This document shows positions 1-10,070 of a stretch of DNA of 64,000 bases, piece after piece. The first letter of the stretch is position 1, and every line of letters begins with the position of its first letter. Source of the stretch: Pseudomonas sp. Leaf58. Lineage in GTDB: Bacteria > Pseudomonadota > Gammaproteobacteria > Pseudomonadales > Pseudomonadaceae. A model generated the notes under the pieces. It saw only the letters and a program-made list of their open reading frames with translations, was not told where the DNA came from and made no database searches. Location: assembly GCF_003627215.1 (NCBI RefSeq), contig NZ_CP032677.1, forward strand, positions 3,973,501-4,037,500, in the 5' to 3' direction. Both the position numbers and the translations under genes were made by a program.

Positions 1-3000
1 CCACCGCATGCAGGGCTGCCTCCAGCTGCTGCACCTGCAGCGGGCTGGCCGGTTTGAGCAACACCGACTGGTTCCAGTGCGCCGGGTGGGCAATATCCAT
101 CTCGAAGAACCGCGCCTGCGCCGGCAACAACAGGGCCTCGCCACTGATGGCGGCGTCCATGGCGACTGCCGGCTTGGCCTCGATACGCTTGGCCACCTGG
201 GCCAGCTGGGCGATGGTCTGTTGCTCGAACAGTTGCTTGGGGGTAATTCTGATGCCCTGGCGCTTGGCCCGGGCGATGATCTGCAGGCTAAGGATCGAGT
301 CGCCACCCAGTTCGAAGAAGTTGTCGCTGCTGCCAACCCGTTCCAGCTTGAGCACATCGGCCCACACCGCGGCCAGGGCTTCCTCGACTGCACCGACCGG
401 CGCCACATAGCCACGGCTGACCGCGCCTGGCGTCGGCAGCGCACGCTTGTCGAGCTTGCCGTTGGCGGTCAGCGGCAGGCGCTCCAGCAGCAGCATCTGC
501 GCCGGCACCAGGTAGTCCGGCAGGCGTGTTTGCAGTTGCGCCTGCAACTGCTGCACAGTCACCCCGCCAGCGGCCACGGCATAAGCCACCAGTTGCAGGC
601 GCTCGGCGTCACCTTCCAGCGGCAATGCCAGCACCACCGCTTCGCTGACACCCGGCAGGCCGGCCAACACCCGGCCGACTTCACCCGGCTCTACCCGGTA
701 GCCGCGGATCTTCACCTGGTCGTCGGCGCGGCCAATGAACTCGATCAAGCCATCGGCGGTCAGCCGCGCACGGTCGCCGGTGCGGTACAAGCGGGCCCCG
801 CCCGCGGTGGGCACGAAGCGTTCGGCGGTCAGCGCTGGCTGGCCCAGGTAGCCTTGAGCGACGCCCTGCCCGCCCAAGTAAAGTTCACCGGCCAGCTGCG
901 CCGCCAACGGGTTGAGGTAACCGTCCAACAGCTGCGCGCAGGCATTGCCCAGCGGGCGCCCGACCGGCACCGTGCGGCAGCCTGGCAGTGGTTGAGCCGG
1001 CTCGAAGGTGAGCACCCCGACGGTGGTTTCGGTCGGCCCGTAATGGTTGATGACCCGGCAATTTGGGCGCAGTTCGCGGACCTTTTCCAACAGCCCCCAG
1101 CTGCACGCTTCGCCACCCAGGATCAGCGCTTCGGCAGGCAGCACCTCAGCCGCGCGAGCTGCTTGCAGCAGGCCTTGCAGGTGGCTTGGCACCAGCTTCA
1201 GCACGCCGACCTGATGCTGCGCCATGTAGCTGGCGAAGCCATCCGGGTCGAACGCCAGTTCCTGTGGCAGCAGGTGCAGCAGGCGGCCCGAGGCCAGGGC
1301 GCCGAACAGCACGGTGTGGCCCAGGTCGGCAGCCGTGGTGGACACCATCGCCATGCTTGCCGCAGCCGGCAGTTGCAGGCGTTCGAGCATCGCCTGAGTG
1401 TAACTGGCCAACGCCCCGTGGCTGACCACCACGCCTTTCGGCTGGCCCGTCGAGCCTGAGGTGTAGATCAGGTAAGCCGGTTGTTCGGCGACAATGGCCA
1501 GCTCGACCGGGCGCTCGCTGCAGCTAGCCCAGTTGGCCGGGTCGCAGGCTATCACCTGCACGCCCTTCAGGCCGGCGAAGCGGTCATCACCCGGTTCGTG
1601 CAGCAGCACCACGGCACCGCTGTCGGTGACCAGTTGTTGCAGGCGCTCCTGCGGTTGCTGGGTGTCCAGCGGCAAGAAGGCGGCGCCGCTCTTGAGTACC
1701 GCCAGCAAGGCACTGACCCACTCGATGGAACGCGGCAGGCACAGGGCAACGATGCTACCCGCACCGACGCCACGCTGGCGCAAGTAGTCGGCCAGGCGGT
1801 TGGACCCTGCCTCCAGCCCGGCCTGGGTCATGAACCGCTCACCGGCACGCACACCGCCGCTGGCCTGGCCTGGCGCCATTGCCTGGCGCCACAGGGCGAG
1901 GAAGTCACTGCACGGGTAGCTGCGCGTGGTGGCCGGCAGCGCAGCGGCCATTTCCCGGCAGTCGACAATGGCTTGCTGCGGGTCGCAGATCAGCGCGTTC
2001 AATACCTGGCGCAGTGAGCCAGCCATGCGCTCGATGGTAGCCCGTTCAAACAGGTCGGTAGCGTAGGTGAAGTAGCCTTCGATGCCATCGGCCTTGTCGG
2101 AGAAGTCGAACGCCAGGTCAAAGCGGGCATCGCCACCGTCCCGGGCAAAACCTGCCACTTCCAGCGGGCCCAGGCGCTTGCGGCCGGTGTCACTGGCGGC
2201 CACGTGCTGGTTGATCTTGAACTGGAACAGCGGGTTGTGGGCCAGGTTGCGTTCGGGCAGCAAGGCATCGACCAGGTGCTCGAACGGCAGCTCCTGGTGC
2301 GATTGGGCGCCACCGATCACGTCCCTGCACTGCGCCAGCAGCGCGGCGAAGGTGGCGCGCTCGTCCACCTGCACGCGCAGCACTTGGGTGTTGATGAAGA
2401 AACCGATCAGGCCCTCCAGTTCCTTGCGGTTGCGCCCGGCGTTGGGTGCGCCGATGCGGATGTCGGCCTGGCCGCTGTAGCGCGACAGCACCACCGCCAC
2501 GGCCGCCAGCACCAACACGAACAGCGTGTGGCCAGCTTTGCGCGCCTGGCTGCGCAGGGCCTCGGCCTGCTCGGCGCCGATGTCCACGCGCACCACTGCA
2601 CCGCGCTGGCTGGGCGTGGCTGGGCGCTGGAAGTCCAGCGGCAGGCTCAACACCGGCTGCTCATCGCCCAGTTGGGCCTGCCAGTAGGCCAACTGGCGCT
2701 GCGCTTCACCGGCCTCTAGCCAGGCGCGCTGCCAGATCGCGTAGTCGGCGTACTGAATCGGCAACGCTGGCAACTCGGCCTGCCTGCCTTCGGCCAAGGC
2801 GGTGTACAGCTGGATGAACTCCTGCACCAGCACATCGCTGGACCAGCCATCAGAAATGATGTGGTGCATGCTCAGCGCCAGCACATGGTGCTGGTCCTCG
2901 ACGCGCAGCAGGGTCACCCGCAGCAGCGGGCCGGACAGCAGGTCGAAGGGCTGCTTGAGGGCCGCGTCCACGGCCACGCTCAGCGTGGCTTCATCGGCAG

Positions 3001-3400
3001 CGCCGTCGAACATCACCAGCTCGATCGGCAGCGGGCAGTGGTCGAGAATTTCCTGGTGGAATTCACCCTCTTGCGCGGCGAAGCGCGTCCGTAGTGATTG
3101 GTGACGCTGCACCAGCGCGTCCAGTGCCTGTTGCAGCACCGCTTGGTCCAGCGCGCCTTTCAGGCGCACGGCCAGCGGCACGTTGTAGGCCGAGCTGTCA
3201 GGCTCCAGCTGCCAGAGGAACAGCAGGCGCTGCTGGGCATACGACAGCGGAATGCGCGCCAGGCCCTGACGCGCCGGTACGATGGGCAGCAGGCGGAAGC
3301 TCTGCCCGCTGGCCTGCATCTTTTCCAGGATCTGCTGGCGTTGCTCGACGGGAAGGCCGACGAAACGTTGGGCGATGCGTTGTGCTGCGGTGAGTTCCAT
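1..3400 (-). CDS. Pyoverdine-type non-ribosomal peptide synthetase, C-A-T-E... (3' end outside window)
   Basis: Reads from ATG at 3400 to the left edge (about 1,133 residues) with no stop. Domain order: condensation (core HHIISDG, about residue 180), adenylation (YTSGSTGQPKG about 645, YGPTETTVG, NGKLDKRALP), carrier (ELGGDSILSLQ about 1030), then the start of an epimerase/condensation-type domain (HWNQSVLL). The GGDS carrier variant is typical of carriers that precede epimerization domains. The pocket residues I read by alignment to GrsA are D-L-T-K-I-G-H-V-G, the aspartate code. The start lies 1 nt after the stop of the upstream NRPS, so the two form an operon. It probably adds a D-configured (hydroxy)aspartate to pyoverdine. 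The trailing domain could instead be an interface domain that recruits the beta-hydroxylase. Confidence 0.9.
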   Translation of the reverse strand, partial: MELTAAQRIAQRFVGLPVEQRQQILEKMQASGQSFRLLPIVPARQGLARIPLSYAQQRLLFLWQLEPDSSAYNVPLAVRLKGALDQAVLQQALDALVQRHQSLRTRFAAQEGEFHQEILDHCPLPIELVMFDGAADEATLSVAVDAALKQPFDLLSGPLLRVTLLRVEDQHHVLALSMHHIISDGWSSDVLVQEFIQLYTALAEGRQAELPALPIQYADYAIWQRAWLEAGEAQRQLAYWQAQLGDEQPVLSLPLDFQRPATPSQRGAVVRVDIGAEQAEALRSQARKAGHTLFVLVLAAVAVVLSRYSGQADIRIGAPNAGRNRKELEGLIGFFINTQVLRVQVDERATFAALLAQCRDVIGGAQSHQELPFEHLVDALLPERNLAHNPLFQFKINQHVAASDTGRKRLGPLEVAGFARDGGDARFDLAFDFSDKADGIEGYFTYATDLFERATIERMAGSLRQVLNALICDPQQAIVDCREMAAALPATTRSYPCSDFLALWRQAMAPGQASGGVRAGERFMTQAGLEAGSNRLADYLRQRGVGAGSIVALCLPRSIEWVSALLAVLKSGAAFLPLDTQQPQERLQQLVTDSGAVVLLHEPGDDRFAGLKGVQVIACDPANWASCSERPVELAIVAEQPAYLIYTSGSTGQPKGVVVSHGALASYTQAMLERLQLPAAASMAMVSTTAADLGHTVLFGALASGRLLHLLPQELAFDPDGFASYMAQHQVGVLKLVPSHLQGLLQAARAAEVLPAEALILGGEACSWGLLEKVRELRPNCRVINHYGPTETTVGVLTFEPAQPLPGCRTVPVGRPLGNACAQLLDGYLNPLAAQLAGELYLGGQGVAQGYLGQPALTAERFVPTAGGARLYRTGDRARLTADGLIEFIGRADDQVKIRGYRVEPGEVGRVLAGLPGVSEAVVLALPLEGDAERLQLVAYAVAAGGVTVQQLQAQLQTRLPDYLVPAQMLLLERLPLTANGKLDKRALPTPGAVSRGYVAPVGAVEEALAAVWADVLKLERVGSSDNFFELGGDSILSLQIIARAKRQGIRITPKQLFEQQTIAQLAQVAKRIEAKPAVAMDAAISGEALLLPAQARFFEMDIAHPAHWNQSVLLKPASPLQVQQLEAALHAV

Positions 3401-3401
3401 G

Positions 3402-6400
3402 TCAGGCCTCTGAGAATGCGTTCATCATGTGTTCGATATCGCTCAAGCCGTCATCGCTCAGCGACAGCCCCTGCTCGTCCAGCGCCTGGGCGAACGCGCG
3501 CAATTCGGGGTGGCTGAAGATCAGCCGCAGCGGCACGTCCAGCCCCAGCTCTACGTTAATGCGCGACACCGCCTGGGCAGCCAGCAGGGAGTGGCCGCCC
3601 AGCTCGAAGAAGTTGTCGTTCAGGCCGACCCGGGCAACGTTGAGCAACTGTGTCCAGATGCTCGCCAGCTGCTGTTGCCGCTCGGTCTGTGGCGCCTGGT
3701 AGTCCTGTTGCGGCTGGCTCGGCTCGGGCAGCGGCAGGGCCTTGCGATCGAGCTTGCCGCTGGGGGTTAACGGCATGCTCGGCAGGGTCACCAGATAAGA
3801 CGGGATCATGTAGTCCGGCAGGCTGGCCTTGAGGTGCTGCTTCAAGGCCAGGCGCAGGTCGCCACGCTGGCCCTCCGCCGGTACCGCGTAGGCGCACAGC
3901 TGCTTGCCACCGGGCAGGTCGATGGCCAGCACGGTGGCTTCACGCACGCCCGGGTGGGCCCGCAGGTACTGCTCGATCTCGCCCAATTCGATGCGAAAAC
4001 CGCGCACTTTCACCTGGTGGTCGACCCGGCCGCGATAGGCCAGCTGGCCGTTTTCGTCGTAACAGCCAAGGTCGCCGGTGCGGTACAGGCGGCCACCGCC
4101 AACCGGGTCGAATGGATCGGGGATGAAGCGCTCGGCAGTGAGCGACGGCCGCTGGTGGTAACCACGCGCCAGGCACCCCGCGCCGCCAATGAACAGCTCG
4201 CCGGGCACGCCCACCGGGGTAGGCGCCAGGCCATCGTCCAGCGCGTACAGGGTACGGCCTGGCAAGGCGCGGCCGATCGGTACGCCGCCCTGGCTGAGCT
4301 GCACCACGGTCATCGCCGAGCAGTCATAGGTGCTGGCGACCACGGTGGCTTCGGTCGGGCCGTAGGTGTTCAGCAGGCGCACCGCTGGCGGGCCATCGGC
4401 CAGCCAGGCGCGCAGGCCGTCTTCCGGCACCGCCTCACCGCCGACGTGAATCTGCTTCAGCCGGCCATAGGCCTCGGGCGTGCGGCGCTCCAGCGCCAGC
4501 AGGCGCCAGTAAGCTGCCGGCAGGTCGGCCACGGTCACGCCGTGGCGGTTGATCTCGGCCAGCAAGGTGGCGGTGTCCCACAGCCGCAGGTCGCGCAGCA
4601 CCACGCAGGCGCCCTGGGCCAGCGGCGGGAAGAACTGCTCGATGAAGCCGTCGAAACTGACGGTAGCGAACTGCAGCACGCGGTCGTCCGGGCCAAGGCG
4701 CGAATAGTCGGCGGCCACCTGGCAGAACATCGACAGGGCGTGGTGATCGATGGCCACGCCTTTGGGCATGCCGGTGGAGCCGGAGGTGTAGATTACGTAG
4801 GCGAGGTGCTGCGGCGCCGCCAGGTTCACCAGCGGCTCGCCAGGCCAGGCTTGCAGCCACTCGGTGCCGGGCTCCAGCACCACGCAGGGCAGTTGCTTGC
4901 CCAGTTGCAGGCGCTCACGCGAAGGCGCGTCAGCCAGCAGCAGGCCGATGCCGCTGTCCTCGACCATGTAGGCCAGGCGGTCTTGCGGGTAATCGGGGTC
5001 CAGCGGCACGTAGGCACCCCCGGCCTTGTGAATCGCGATCAGCGCCAAGGCCATGCCCAGGCCGCGCTCGACAGCCACACCAACCAGGCGATCCGGCCCC
5101 ACGCCCAGCGCCCGTAGGCGGTGCGCCAACTGGTTGCTGCTGCGGTCCAACTCGGCGTAGGTCATTTGCTGGTGGTCGAAAATCAACGCTAGCGCGCCTG
5201 GCCGTTCATGCGCCTGGCGCTCCAGCAATTGGTGTGCGCACAGGCCACTGTTGGCCTGGGGCACGGGGTTCCAGCCGTGGGTCAACTGCTGGCGTTCGGC
5301 GCGGCCGAGCAAGTCCAGCTCGGCAATGCAGCGCTGCGGCTGGGCGCAGATGGCTTCCAGCAGCGCCTGCCAGTGCCCGGCCATGCGCTCGATCCGCGCT
5401 GCGTCGAACAGGTCGGTGGAATAGTTGAACGAAGCGGTCACGCCATCGGCGCGCTCCAGGGTGTTGAGCGAGATGTCGTACTGCGCGCCCGGCTCCAGCA
5501 AGTCCACTTCCCTGACCTGCAGGCCATGCAGGGCATCGCTGGACACCTGCTCGCCCAGGTCGCGCAGGTGGTTGTACAGCACCTGGAAGAACGGGTTCAC
5601 GCCCTGGTCGCGGTCCGGGTACAGCGCTTCGGCCACTTCAAGGAACGGCACGTCCTTATTGGCCTGGGCCTGCAAGGTGGTCTCCTTGATGGCAGCCAGC
5701 AGTTGCGGGAACGGCTGGCTGGGGTCGACAGCGATACGGGCTACCACCACGTTGATGAAGAAGCCGATCAGCCCTTCAAGCTCCAGGCGGTTGCGGTTGG
5801 TGACCGGCACGCCGATGTTCAGCGTGCCCTTGCGGCTGTAACGCGACAGCACAATGGCATAGGCCGCCAGAAATACATGGAACAGCGTGGCGTTGGACGC
5901 CACCGCCAGTGCGCGCAGGCGCTCGGTAAGGGCCTGCGGCAGGCGCACGTCGAAGCGGCTGCCCTGGTAGCTCTTGACCTGCGGGCGAATGCGCTCGGCG
6001 GGCAGCTCCAGCACTTCGAAGTCGTCTTCCAGGCGGGCCTTCCAGTAGTCGATCTGCGCCTGCATCTGCCCCTCGGCCAACCACTTGCGTTGCCAGGCAG
6101 CGAAGTCGGCGTACTGCACCGGCAGCGGCTCGATGGCTTGCGCCTGGCCAGTGGCAGCGGCGTTGTAGGCGGCGGCGAACTCGCGCACCAGCAGGCTCAT
6201 CGACCAGCCGTCAGAGACGATATGGTGCAAGGTCAGCGACAACAGGTGTTCCTGCGCATGCACCTTGAACAGGCGCGCACGCAGCAGCGGGCCGTGCTCC
6301 AGGTCGAACGGCACGAAGGCTTCGGCTTCCAACCTGCGCAACTGCGCGGCGTGGTCTTGGCCGCTAAGGTCGTCGAAGCCGATCGGTACCGTGGCCGCTG

Positions 6401-9400
6401 GCAGGATGCGCTGCCAGGGCAAGCCATCGGCTTCGACGAACACCGTGCGTAGCGATTCGTGGCGGGCCACCAAGGCGTCCAGCGCGGCCTGCATGGCGGT
6501 GTGGTCGAGGTGGCCCTGCATGCGCACGGCCAGCGGCGTGTGGTAGGCCAAGCTTTTGGGGTTGAGCTTCCAGAACAGCCATTGGCGGTTTTGCGAACGG
6601 GACACCGGCAATGGCTGCTGGCGGTCGAGGATTTCGATGTCCAGGCCCGCGCCCTGCTCACCTTCGGCCACTGCCAGGGCGAAGGCCTGCAGGTCGACGG
6701 TGTCAAACAGGGTGCGCAGCGGGATATCCACGCCCAACTGCTTGCGCACCCGCGACACGGCCTGGGTGGCCAGCAGCGAATGCCCGCCGAGGGCGAAGAA
6801 GTTGTCGCTCAGGCCGACCTGCGGCACGTGCAGCACTTCGGCCCAGATCTGCGCCACTTGCACCTGCAGCGGCGTCTGCGGCGCCTGATAACCAGCCTGG
6901 CTGGCAACCGGCTCTGGCAATGCCTTGACGTCGACCTTGCCATTGGCCGTCACCGGCAAGTGCTTCAGCAGCATCAGCTGGCTCGGCAGCATGTGCTCGG
7001 GCAGCAGGCCTTTGAGGGTGGCGCGAATCGTGTCCAACCAGGCCTGGCTGTCTACTGGCAGCTGGCTGGGCACCAACCAGGCGGCCAGTTGCTGCTGCGG
7101 CGCCTGGCCATGCACGCGCACCAAAGCGTTGGCGATGCCGTCCAGTGCGCGCAGCTGGTTTTCGATTTCGCCCAGCTCCACCCGGTAACCACGGATTTTC
7201 ACCTGGCCATCCATACGCCCGGCAAAGTGCAGCTCGCGGCCTTGGCGCACCCAGTCACCGCTGCGGTACAGGCGCTGGCCATGGCTGCCGTGCGGGTCGG
7301 GGACGAAGCGTTCGGCGGTGAGTGCCGGGCGGTTCAGGTAGCCACGGGCCAGGCCGGCACCGCCAATGTACAGTTCGCCCTTGGCCTTGGCCGGCAGCGC
7401 TTGCAGGCAGCGGTCGAGGACGGCGACGTGGGTGTTGGCCAGCGGCTGGCCGAGGCTGGGCTGCGCGTTCAGTTCAGCGACCAGTACACCGACGGTGGTC
7501 TCGGTCGGGCCGTAGTGGTTGAACACCTTGAGCGCCGGCGCCAGGTGGCGGAGCTTGCCCAGCAGGCCCGGGCTGATGGCCTCGCCACCGAGCACCAGGC
7601 ACTGCGCCGGCAAGGCCGCACGGCCTGCCACCAACATGGCCTCCAGGTGAGATGGCACGATCTTCAACGCATCCACCTGGTGCTCGGCCAGGTAAGCGGC
7701 AAAGCCTTCGGCATCCAGCACCTGCTCACGCAGCAGCAGGTGCAGGGTGTGGCCGCCGCACAAGGCGCTGAACAGCATGGTGTGGCCAAGGTCTGCTGCC
7801 GGGGTCGAGACCTGCGCCATGCTGCGGATGCGCTCGACCGGCAGGCGTGCGGTGATGCCGTCGACATAGTTGGCCAAGGCAGCGTGGCTGATCGCCACGC
7901 CCTTGGGTTGGCCGGTGGTGCCGGAGGTGTAGATCACGTAGGCCAGGTTGGCCGGCAGCGGGGCGATGCGCCTGGCGCTGCGACTGCCGGCTTGCGCCCA
8001 ATCCAGGTGCTGCACCTGGCCGGGCAGCGCGGCCTGCCAGTTGCCGGGGGCCAGGACCAGGCGTGTGCCGCTGTCGGCCAGCATGTAGGCCAAGCGCTCG
8101 GCAGGCTGCTCAGGCTCCAGGGGCAGGTAGGCGCCACCGGCTTTGAGCACACCGAGGATACTGGCGAGCATGCCGACACTGCGGTCGGCCAGCACGCCGA
8201 CCGGTGTGTCCGGCCCCACGCCGGCTGCGGCCAAGCGGTTGGCGATGGCCTCGGCGCGGGCATCGAGTTCGGCGAAGCTGGCCTGCTCGCCCGCAGCCAT
8301 CACTGCAGTGCGTTCAGGGTGACGGCTGGCTGCAGCAGCAAAGCGTTGCTGCACCATTAGCGATGGGTCCGCCTGCACCGGCGCGGCAATGGCAGGGGCA
8401 AGGCCCGGCAAGGCCAGCTCGCCAACGGCGCCAGCTGCCTCAGCGGCCAGGGCCTGCACCAGCGCCAGCCACTGCTCGCCAAGGGCTTCGACGGTGGCTG
8501 TGTCGAACACATCGGTGGCGTAGGTGAACGCCGCCTGCAATTGCCCGGCGCGCTCGTGGGTATCCAGTGCCAGGTCGAAGCGGGCGCTGTGCTTAGCCAG
8601 CTCGATCGGTGCCAGGCTCAAGCCAGAGCGGGTCTCGAGGGCTTGCACATCCGCCACCTGCGCCTGGTGGTTGAACAGCACGCGGAACAACGGGCTGTCG
8701 CTGCTGCGTGGCAGCTCAAGGGCTTCGACCAGCTGTTCGAACGGCAAGTCCTGGTGGCTTTGCGCGCCCACGGCGGTTTCCCGCACGCGCTGCAGCAGGC
8801 CGGCGATATCCAGCAGCGGGTCGATCTCGGTGTGCAGCACCTGAGTATTGATGAAGCAGCCAATCAGGCCCTGGCTTTCGCCACGGTTGCGGTTGGCGAT
8901 AGGCACACCGACGCGGATCGCCGCCTGGCCGCTGTAGCGCTGCAGCAACAGCTTGAAGGCAGCCAGCAGGACCATGAACAGGGTGACGTTGTGCTTGCGG
9001 GCCAGGCCGCGCAGGCGCTCGGCGACATCGGCGGCGATGGGGAACGTGTGGCGCGCGCCACGGTAGCTGGGCCGGCCCTGACGGGTGCGGTCCAGTGGCA
9101 GTTCCAGCGGTGAATGGTCGTCGCCCAGGCGTGCCTGCCAGTAAGCCAGCTGGCGCTCCTGCTCGCCGGCTTGCAGCCAGCTGCGCTGCCACAGGGCGTA
9201 GTCGCGGTACTGGATCGGCAGCGGCTCCAAGGTGGCTTCGGTGCCGGCCACGGCGGCGTCGTACAGGCGCAGGAACTCGTCGATCAGCACGTTCATCGAC
9301 CAGCCGTCGGCGACGATGTGGTGCAGGGTTAGCAGCAGCACGTGCTCCTGCGTCGCCAATTGCAGCAGGCGCACGCGCAGCAGCGGGCCGCTGGCCAGGT

Positions 9401-9869
9401 CGAACGGGGCCAGGGCTTCGGCTTCGGCGAGGGTTTCGATGGCGGCCTGACAGGCGTTTTCATCCAGGTGGATCAGGCTGTCCTGACGCAGTTGCAGTGG
9501 TGCGGCGACGGCGTCTACCTGCTGGCGCACATCATCGCCGTCGGCGACGAAGCGGGTGCGTAGGGTTTCGTGGCGGGCCACCAGGGCATCGAAGGCGTGC
9601 TGCAGGGCGGCCAGGTCCAACGGACCGTGCAGGCGCACCGCCATCGGCAGGTTGTACGCCGCGCCCTGCGGGTCGAGCTGCCAGAGGAACCACATGCGCC
9701 GCTGGGCGTACGACAGCTGGTCGCGCTCGGCCACCGCCACGCCGGGCGCGATCGGCAGCACGGAAAAGTCCATGCCCTCGCCCTGCAGCGCCTTGAGGAA
9801 CAGGCGGCGCTTGTCGGGGCTGAGTTCGATGAAGCGGCGGGCGAGCTTGAGCGTTTGATCGGCGTTCAT
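3402..9869 (-). CDS. Pyoverdine-type non-ribosomal peptide synthetase, two modules C-A-T-C-A-T (predicted Asp, Lys)
   Basis: 2,155 residues from ATG 9869. Module 1: C (HHIVADG about 185), A (YTSGTTGQPKG, YGPTETTVG), T (DNFFALGGHSLL about 1025). Module 2: C (HHIVSDG about 1213), A (YTSGSTGMPKG about 1695, YGPTEATVV), T (DNFFELGGHSLL about 2090). There is no epimerase or thioesterase, so the chain passes to the next protein. The pocket codes I read are DLTKVGHVG (aspartate) and DGEDHGTVV (recalled as the lysine code of PvdJ). The frame stays open to 10073, but that extension only translates a 7-bp repeat, and a PvdS-type promoter lies between it and 9869, so ATG 9869 is preferred. An AGGA lies 11 nt upstream. 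Many P. putida pyoverdines begin Asp-Lys-OHAsp after the chromophore, which fits. Confidence 0.92.
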   Translation of the reverse strand: MNADQTLKLARRFIELSPDKRRLFLKALQGEGMDFSVLPIAPGVAVAERDQLSYAQRRMWFLWQLDPQGAAYNLPMAVRLHGPLDLAALQHAFDALVARHETLRTRFVADGDDVRQQVDAVAAPLQLRQDSLIHLDENACQAAIETLAEAEALAPFDLASGPLLRVRLLQLATQEHVLLLTLHHIVADGWSMNVLIDEFLRLYDAAVAGTEATLEPLPIQYRDYALWQRSWLQAGEQERQLAYWQARLGDDHSPLELPLDRTRQGRPSYRGARHTFPIAADVAERLRGLARKHNVTLFMVLLAAFKLLLQRYSGQAAIRVGVPIANRNRGESQGLIGCFINTQVLHTEIDPLLDIAGLLQRVRETAVGAQSHQDLPFEQLVEALELPRSSDSPLFRVLFNHQAQVADVQALETRSGLSLAPIELAKHSARFDLALDTHERAGQLQAAFTYATDVFDTATVEALGEQWLALVQALAAEAAGAVGELALPGLAPAIAAPVQADPSLMVQQRFAAAASRHPERTAVMAAGEQASFAELDARAEAIANRLAAAGVGPDTPVGVLADRSVGMLASILGVLKAGGAYLPLEPEQPAERLAYMLADSGTRLVLAPGNWQAALPGQVQHLDWAQAGSRSARRIAPLPANLAYVIYTSGTTGQPKGVAISHAALANYVDGITARLPVERIRSMAQVSTPAADLGHTMLFSALCGGHTLHLLLREQVLDAEGFAAYLAEHQVDALKIVPSHLEAMLVAGRAALPAQCLVLGGEAISPGLLGKLRHLAPALKVFNHYGPTETTVGVLVAELNAQPSLGQPLANTHVAVLDRCLQALPAKAKGELYIGGAGLARGYLNRPALTAERFVPDPHGSHGQRLYRSGDWVRQGRELHFAGRMDGQVKIRGYRVELGEIENQLRALDGIANALVRVHGQAPQQQLAAWLVPSQLPVDSQAWLDTIRATLKGLLPEHMLPSQLMLLKHLPVTANGKVDVKALPEPVASQAGYQAPQTPLQVQVAQIWAEVLHVPQVGLSDNFFALGGHSLLATQAVSRVRKQLGVDIPLRTLFDTVDLQAFALAVAEGEQGAGLDIEILDRQQPLPVSRSQNRQWLFWKLNPKSLAYHTPLAVRMQGHLDHTAMQAALDALVARHESLRTVFVEADGLPWQRILPAATVPIGFDDLSGQDHAAQLRRLEAEAFVPFDLEHGPLLRARLFKVHAQEHLLSLTLHHIVSDGWSMSLLVREFAAAYNAAATGQAQAIEPLPVQYADFAAWQRKWLAEGQMQAQIDYWKARLEDDFEVLELPAERIRPQVKSYQGSRFDVRLPQALTERLRALAVASNATLFHVFLAAYAIVLSRYSRKGTLNIGVPVTNRNRLELEGLIGFFINVVVARIAVDPSQPFPQLLAAIKETTLQAQANKDVPFLEVAEALYPDRDQGVNPFFQVLYNHLRDLGEQVSSDALHGLQVREVDLLEPGAQYDISLNTLERADGVTASFNYSTDLFDAARIERMAGHWQALLEAICAQPQRCIAELDLLGRAERQQLTHGWNPVPQANSGLCAHQLLERQAHERPGALALIFDHQQMTYAELDRSSNQLAHRLRALGVGPDRLVGVAVERGLGMALALIAIHKAGGAYVPLDPDYPQDRLAYMVEDSGIGLLLADAPSRERLQLGKQLPCVVLEPGTEWLQAWPGEPLVNLAAPQHLAYVIYTSGSTGMPKGVAIDHHALSMFCQVAADYSRLGPDDRVLQFATVSFDGFIEQFFPPLAQGACVVLRDLRLWDTATLLAEINRHGVTVADLPAAYWRLLALERRTPEAYGRLKQIHVGGEAVPEDGLRAWLADGPPAVRLLNTYGPTEATVVASTYDCSAMTVVQLSQGGVPIGRALPGRTLYALDDGLAPTPVGVPGELFIGGAGCLARGYHQRPSLTAERFIPDPFDPVGGGRLYRTGDLGCYDENGQLAYRGRVDHQVKVRGFRIELGEIEQYLRAHPGVREATVLAIDLPGGKQLCAYAVPAEGQRGDLRLALKQHLKASLPDYMIPSYLVTLPSMPLTPSGKLDRKALPLPEPSQPQQDYQAPQTERQQQLASIWTQLLNVARVGLNDNFFELGGHSLLAAQAVSRINVELGLDVPLRLIFSHPELRAFAQALDEQGLSLSDDGLSDIEHMMNAFSEA

Positions 9870-9907
9870 GTCGAGCGGTGTCCTGGCAGTCGAGCGGTAA
9901 CTGTCAG

Positions 9908-9931
9908 ACGAAGGTGTGGGGGGATGATTTA
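9908..9931 (-). promoter_or_regulatory. PvdS (iron-starvation sigma factor) promoter for the NRPS genes
   Basis: On the minus strand TAAAT (9931-9927), 16 nt that include a C-rich run, then CGT (9910-9908). This matches the PvdS-dependent promoter consensus TAAAT-N16/17-CGT exactly. It sits about 40 nt before ATG 9869, so iron starvation should switch on the NRPS genes from here, independently of the hydroxylase gene upstream. Confidence 0.75.
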
Positions 9932-9984
9932 GGGGATTGGCTGGGGGGACAGGTGCCTGGGGCTGGATGGGGTCAGGGGCATCA

Positions 9985-10070
9985 GGGGTCCGGGGTCCGG
10001 GGTCCGAGGTCCGGGGTCCGGGGTCCGGGGTCCGGGGTCCGAGGTCCGGGGTCCGGGGTCCGGGGTCCGG
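9985..10070. repeat. 7-bp tandem repeat (GGGGTCC), about 12 copies
   Basis: Uninterrupted tandem repeat of GGGGTCC. Copies 4 and 9 carry the variant GAGGTCC; the rest are identical. It lies just upstream of the NRPS promoter and abuts the large inverted repeat. As DNA it is very G-rich on the plus strand, with runs of four G every seven bases. Confidence 0.95.

Noticed and set aside
8..9796. Long plus-strand open frames (up to 633 residues) across the NRPS region
   Set aside because: They are antisense to NRPS domains with clear motifs and have no ribosome sites; high GC makes long shadow frames common.
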